DNA from: Mactromeris polynyma
Taxonomy: Eukaryota; Mollusca; Bivalvia; Venerida; Mactridae
Length of the DNA: 64,000 nucleotides
Assembly (NCBI GenBank): GCA_032209605.1
Contig: JASFXZ010000012.1
Span: forward strand, 6,882,001 to 6,946,000
Direction: 5' to 3'
Made by a program: the position numbers and the translations under genes. The number at the start of each line of letters is the position of its first letter. Within the stretch, counting starts at the first letter, position 1. The notes beneath the pieces are model-generated. The model did no database searches. It was not told the DNA's origin and saw only the letters and a program-made list of their open reading frames with translations. Below, piece by piece: positions 60,229 to 64,000 of the stretch.

Positions 60229-62900
60229 CTACAATGTGGCATTCGTAAATCTCACTGATATATGTCAGAAATTCTACGATAATAAACCTTTTTTATTTCG
60301 CATAATTTCTTTCGATTGAGTTACATGTATGTTAATAACATGAATACATTTTAATTTTGATGTAACATTCATAATCTAAATTCTTATATACGCATTATTC
60401 AGTTTCGTTGCGTTGGTAATGGTATTCAATCAAATTTGGCACATGTTCGATTTTATGTTGGTTGTCGGTATTGCTCTCTCCTCGGTGATTTTAAGAAACC
60501 TTCAGCATTTTAACAAATACGAAAAAAACATGAAATTGTCAACTGAATAGAATATAATAGAACAGAAGGATTTATTAATATATGTCCAGTGAATACTACA
60601 CATGCATTTACATACAATATTTGATGCATTTTTAGGTGAGGGTTTGAAGTTGTGCACACCACTTGATGGATTCCGTGCGTCGTTGTTGGTCACAATTCGG
60701 CGTTAGATTCAAATGTTCACAAATGCCCAGTGAATGCCAAAAATGTTACTCTTAATTAAATAGTTAAACCGTTAAAAGCATTGATTAAATTCTAATTAAA
60801 ATCCGGAAATTAGCCGGAAATGACCAATAGTAATGCTAGGTTATCACTACAACAAAATCTAGTCGACACTACGGAAGAGGACAAATGGTGAAAAGCTACA
60901 AATTAAAAATCTTTTGTTTCTGAATGAACTTTAACAATAAAATGGACTTTTCATTAATGGCATTAATGCTTTGCCACTTTTGACCGTTCTAAAATTAACT
61001 CAAAAAGTATTTTAAATATTTAAGTTTAGCTAAATACATTCAAAACATTTTAATAAATTAGTTCTATGAATAGGATTATGTTTATTCCGGACATGTTCTG
61101 TATATTACTTTGTTTGCCATCAATTCAGGAGGCGAGACCTTTTGGATCGCCCGGGTCAGTCTCTTCAAATATAGGTGAATGATAAATAAAAATTATTTGA
61201 ATAAACGAGTCTGAAAGCATATCGATTATTGAGTGGAGTCTGTTAAAATTTAAAATTAACAACAGCGGTTTGTGTGCAATATGACTGCCGTGCTCGTGTC
61301 ATCAGTATTGTCAACCACATTGTCCGCTATCGTTGTGATGCAAGGAAGCCAAAGTTACCAGGTTTCAACTGCTCAGTCGGTAGCAAAATCTGATTTTGTT
61401 ATTGATAGGCGCTGCTGATTTTACGATGCGGATTGGATACCCGGTAAAATCAGCTGAAACATATGACTGCAGTATATCGGGCACTTAACATTGTGTTTGT
61501 GAACACTAGAGCTGTACATGCTAAAATGTTACTAGGCAACTAATCAATAATAGTTTACATTCTTTATATTAATTCCTTCGGAAAACAAGACGATGGTAAC
61601 GAAGTATTCTATTATATAACGGATAACAGATGGCCACAATGTATTGTTATATAATAGAATGAAGTCAATATATATATATACAAAATAGTTAACTGCTAGT
61701 CAGTACTTTTAATAAAGCATATCTTTTATATTATCTATATATCTTTTAAAAAATAGTATTTGAAAAGTAGAAATCTTTAAAATATATTATAATTAAAAAA
61801 ACAGTTATATTTGATTTAGACACACACACAGACGTTCACTATAGTTTTATTTAAAAAAAAAGAAATGTTAACATAGTAATGTACCGATATAGTGTACTAA
61901 AATAGTGAATGCTCGCCCATATGGGATATCCCGGTGGCGAGGGTAAATAAACTCAAATCCACAATGTACATTTTACAATACGTTTTGTGCTGTCTGACTA
62001 GGACACACATTGTTAACCACGATTAGGTATGAAGTCCATACCTGTTTGTATACATCACATGAACATTTAATACCACTATTTATATTTTATATATATTGAC
62101 TTAAACAGTCCCATGTCATTCCAACAACTGTTGAACTTTTCTAAGGTAAAACCTGTCTGCGTGAACCGTAGGTGAAGGCCGAATGATAAAACAACTTCTC
62201 ATAGCGCTGTCTGCATGTTGTAGCATACCGGTGATTCTAAAGTTGTGTTGCATTATTGCAGAAGGGTATATTTACTGATACAAAACTGCATCCAGGCCTA
62301 AAGTAAGCCCGAAAATAGAAACTAGTAGATAAATATTCGACTTTTGACCTTGTCTATATTATCCTGTCACTCTCATTGCGAACAGTGGCAGTGCGAAATG
62401 ATCACCTCTATCACAAACACCTGTAATTGCGGAGGAAACATTTTAATTACGCCTTCTAATTATGACTTGGCAATTGAAAAAAATGTAATGATAATTTCAC
62501 ATGCCTCTTAAATCTTGTGCACTGCGATTATGGTGAATAATTACACTGATTTAGTTTAAATCATTGACTGGATGTTATTCAAGCATGGCACGGTACTTCT
62601 GATGGGACAGTAAATTACGAAAGAAGTTTGTATTAAAGTGTTTATCTTTCATATCTAAATGTTTTCATATTTACATGGCATGTCAAAATGTAATGAATAT
62701 ATCATCGTATACAATATATGCAATCAGAAATCAGTTTGTTTGTAATTTGAAGCTTAATTCTCCGCCAATGTGAATGCTGTATGTGAACATGAAAGCACGC
62801 ATGAGTAAAACACAATTCGGCACGCTGAGAACAGTAATAATTTGTAATACGTTTACATGTCCTGTACACTGAAAGGTGTTTTATACCAACACTCATAATA
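60229..62900. other. array-free sequence, no gene recognised
   Basis: AT-rich. Contains a perfect 15-bp inverted repeat, ATTCTATTATATAAC (61606-61620) and its complement at 61646-61660, and a SINE tail fragment at 61911-61960. No credible coding region. Confidence 0.55.
61911..61960 (+). mobile_element. SINE 3'-tail fragment, same family as 57946-58238
   Basis: GCTCGCCCATATGGGA, CCCGGTGGCGAG and GTAAATAAACTCAAAT align with the tail of the full SINE. The hairpin is kept, and its outer G-C pair is replaced by C-G (CTCGCC at 61912-61917 with GGCGAG at 61936-61941). Confidence 0.7.
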
Positions 62901-64000
62901 CAGTGCACCATCTCTATAGCGGCCTTCTGTTGACCTACAACCTCTCTCCAATGACATTGTCCAAGTTGTCTACACCAACAACCCCTCAACATCAGCCTTG
63001 TCTAAACCAACAACCCCTCAACATCAGCCTTGTCTAAACTTACAACACCTCAACATCAGCCTTGTCTAAACCTACAACCCCTCAACATCAGCCTTGTCTA
63101 AACCAACAACCCCTCAACATCAGCCTTGTCTAAACCAACAACCCCTCAACATCAGCCTTGTCTAAACTTACAACCCCTCAACATCAGCCTTGTCTAAACC
63201 TACAACCCCTCAATATCAGCCTTGTCTAAACCAACAACCCCTCAACATCTGCCTTGTCTAAAACAACAACCCCTCAACATCAGCCTTGTCTAAACTTACA
63301 ACCCCTCAACATCAACCTTGTCTAAACCAACAACCCCTCAACACCAGCCTTGTCTAAACCTACAACCCCTCAACATCAGCCTTGTCTAAACCAACATCCC
63401 CTCAACATCAGCCTTGTCAAAACCAACAACCCCTCAACATCAGCCTTGTCTAAACCAACAACCCCTCAACATATGCCTTGTCTAAACCAACAACCCCTCA
63501 ACACCAGCCTTGTCTAAACCAACAACCCCTCAACATCAGCCTTGTCTAAACCAACAACCCCTCAACGTCAGCCTTGTTTAAACCAACAACCCCTCAACAT
63601 CAGCCTTGTCTAAACCAACAACCCCTCAACATCAGCCTTGTCTAAACCAACAACCCCTCAACATCTGCCTTGTCTAAACTTACAACCCCTCAACATCAGC
63701 CTTGTCTAAACCAACATCCCCTCAACATCAGCCTTGTCTAAACCAACATCCCCTCAACATCAGCCTTGTCTAAACCAACATCCCCTCAACATCTGCCTTG
63801 TCTAAACCAACAACCCCTCAACATATGCCTTGTCTAAACCAACAACCCCTCAACATCAGCCTTGTCTAAACCAACATCCCCTTAACATCAGCCTTGTCTA
63901 AACCAACATCCCCTCAACATCAGCCTTGTCTAAACCAACATCCCCTCAACATCAGCCTTGTCTAAACCAACATCCCCTCAACATCAGCCTTGTCTAAACC
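62901..64000. mobile_element. left end of a MITE-like element carrying a 32-bp array, cut by the window edge
   Basis: CAGTGCACCATCTCTATAGC directly follows TA (62899-62900), matching the CAGTG start of the element at 37654, and leads within 30-70 bp into a tandem array. The right terminus is outside the window, so the element call rests on one end plus analogy. Confidence 0.35.
62930..64000. repeat. 32-bp minisatellite, more than 32 copies, continues past the window
   Basis: ACCCCTCAACATCAGCCTTG followed by TCTAAACCAACA recurs every 32 bp (CCTTG at 62996, 63028 onward). The first one or two units are strongly diverged (CCTCTCTCCAATGACATTG). ACATCCCC variants are concentrated beyond about 63690, and AACTTACAACC variants are scattered earlier. 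Confidence 0.96.

Noticed and set aside
59642..60319. Plus-strand frames of 171-225 codons
   Set aside because: Translation of a 47-bp tandem repeat in three frames; no domain.

Overview
The window is animal nuclear DNA, most probably from a lophotrochozoan and most likely a mollusc. It is AT-rich, its one recognisable gene has spliceosomal introns with GT..AG borders, and it carries a tRNA-derived SINE with an invertebrate-type central domain, decayed LINE 3' ends and a Tc1-type transposase remnant. Roughly one fifth of it (about 13 kb) is tandem minisatellite. There are no operons, ribosome binding sites or CRISPR arrays, and no other multi-exon gene could be recognised. The taxonomic call is inference.

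The only convincing protein-coding gene is an EMX/empty-spiracles class homeobox gene on the minus strand, in three coding exons: 33794..34463, 29653..29825 and 23755..23949. The exons join in frame into a 345-residue protein with an N-terminal eh1-like motif, a degenerate YPY hexapeptide-like site, a complete homeodomain (residues 238-297) and an aspartate-rich tail. The second intron splits the homeodomain between positions 44 and 45. A CCAAT/GC-box cluster upstream and AATAAA signals downstream complete the gene model.

Layout. 1-12.1 kb: AT-rich sequence with 45-, 35-, 71- and 78-bp arrays and a dispersed 71-bp repeat family. 12.1-13.8 kb: a 64-bp array inside a TA-flanked CAGT...ACTG element. 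13.8-22.3 kb: mostly single-copy sequence downstream of emx. 22.3-23.2 kb: a 52-bp array close to the emx 3' end. 23.4-34.9 kb: emx with two introns. 36.5-38.1 kb: a pentanucleotide-derived array, then a second CAGT...ACTG element filled by 77-bp repeats. 42.9-45.3 kb: two arrays and a frameshifted Tc1-type transposase remnant packed end to end. 47.9-49.3 kb: two LINE 3' ends. 50.5-51.1 kb: a short MITE and a tRNA-like SINE head. 51.4-53.9 kb: a 46-bp array of about 56 copies. 55.8-60.2 kb: 17-, 30- and 47-bp arrays and a nearly complete SINE. 62.9-64.0 kb: a 32-bp array that runs off the window and starts with the same TA-CAGT left end.

The window therefore looks like one developmental regulator in a large gene-poor landscape, with much of the non-genic DNA shaped by small transposons and by tandem amplification, in three or four cases apparently inside MITE-like elements. 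Several non-repetitive stretches rich in homeodomain, Sox, Meis and Fox-like words are plausible emx enhancers, but I have no conservation data.
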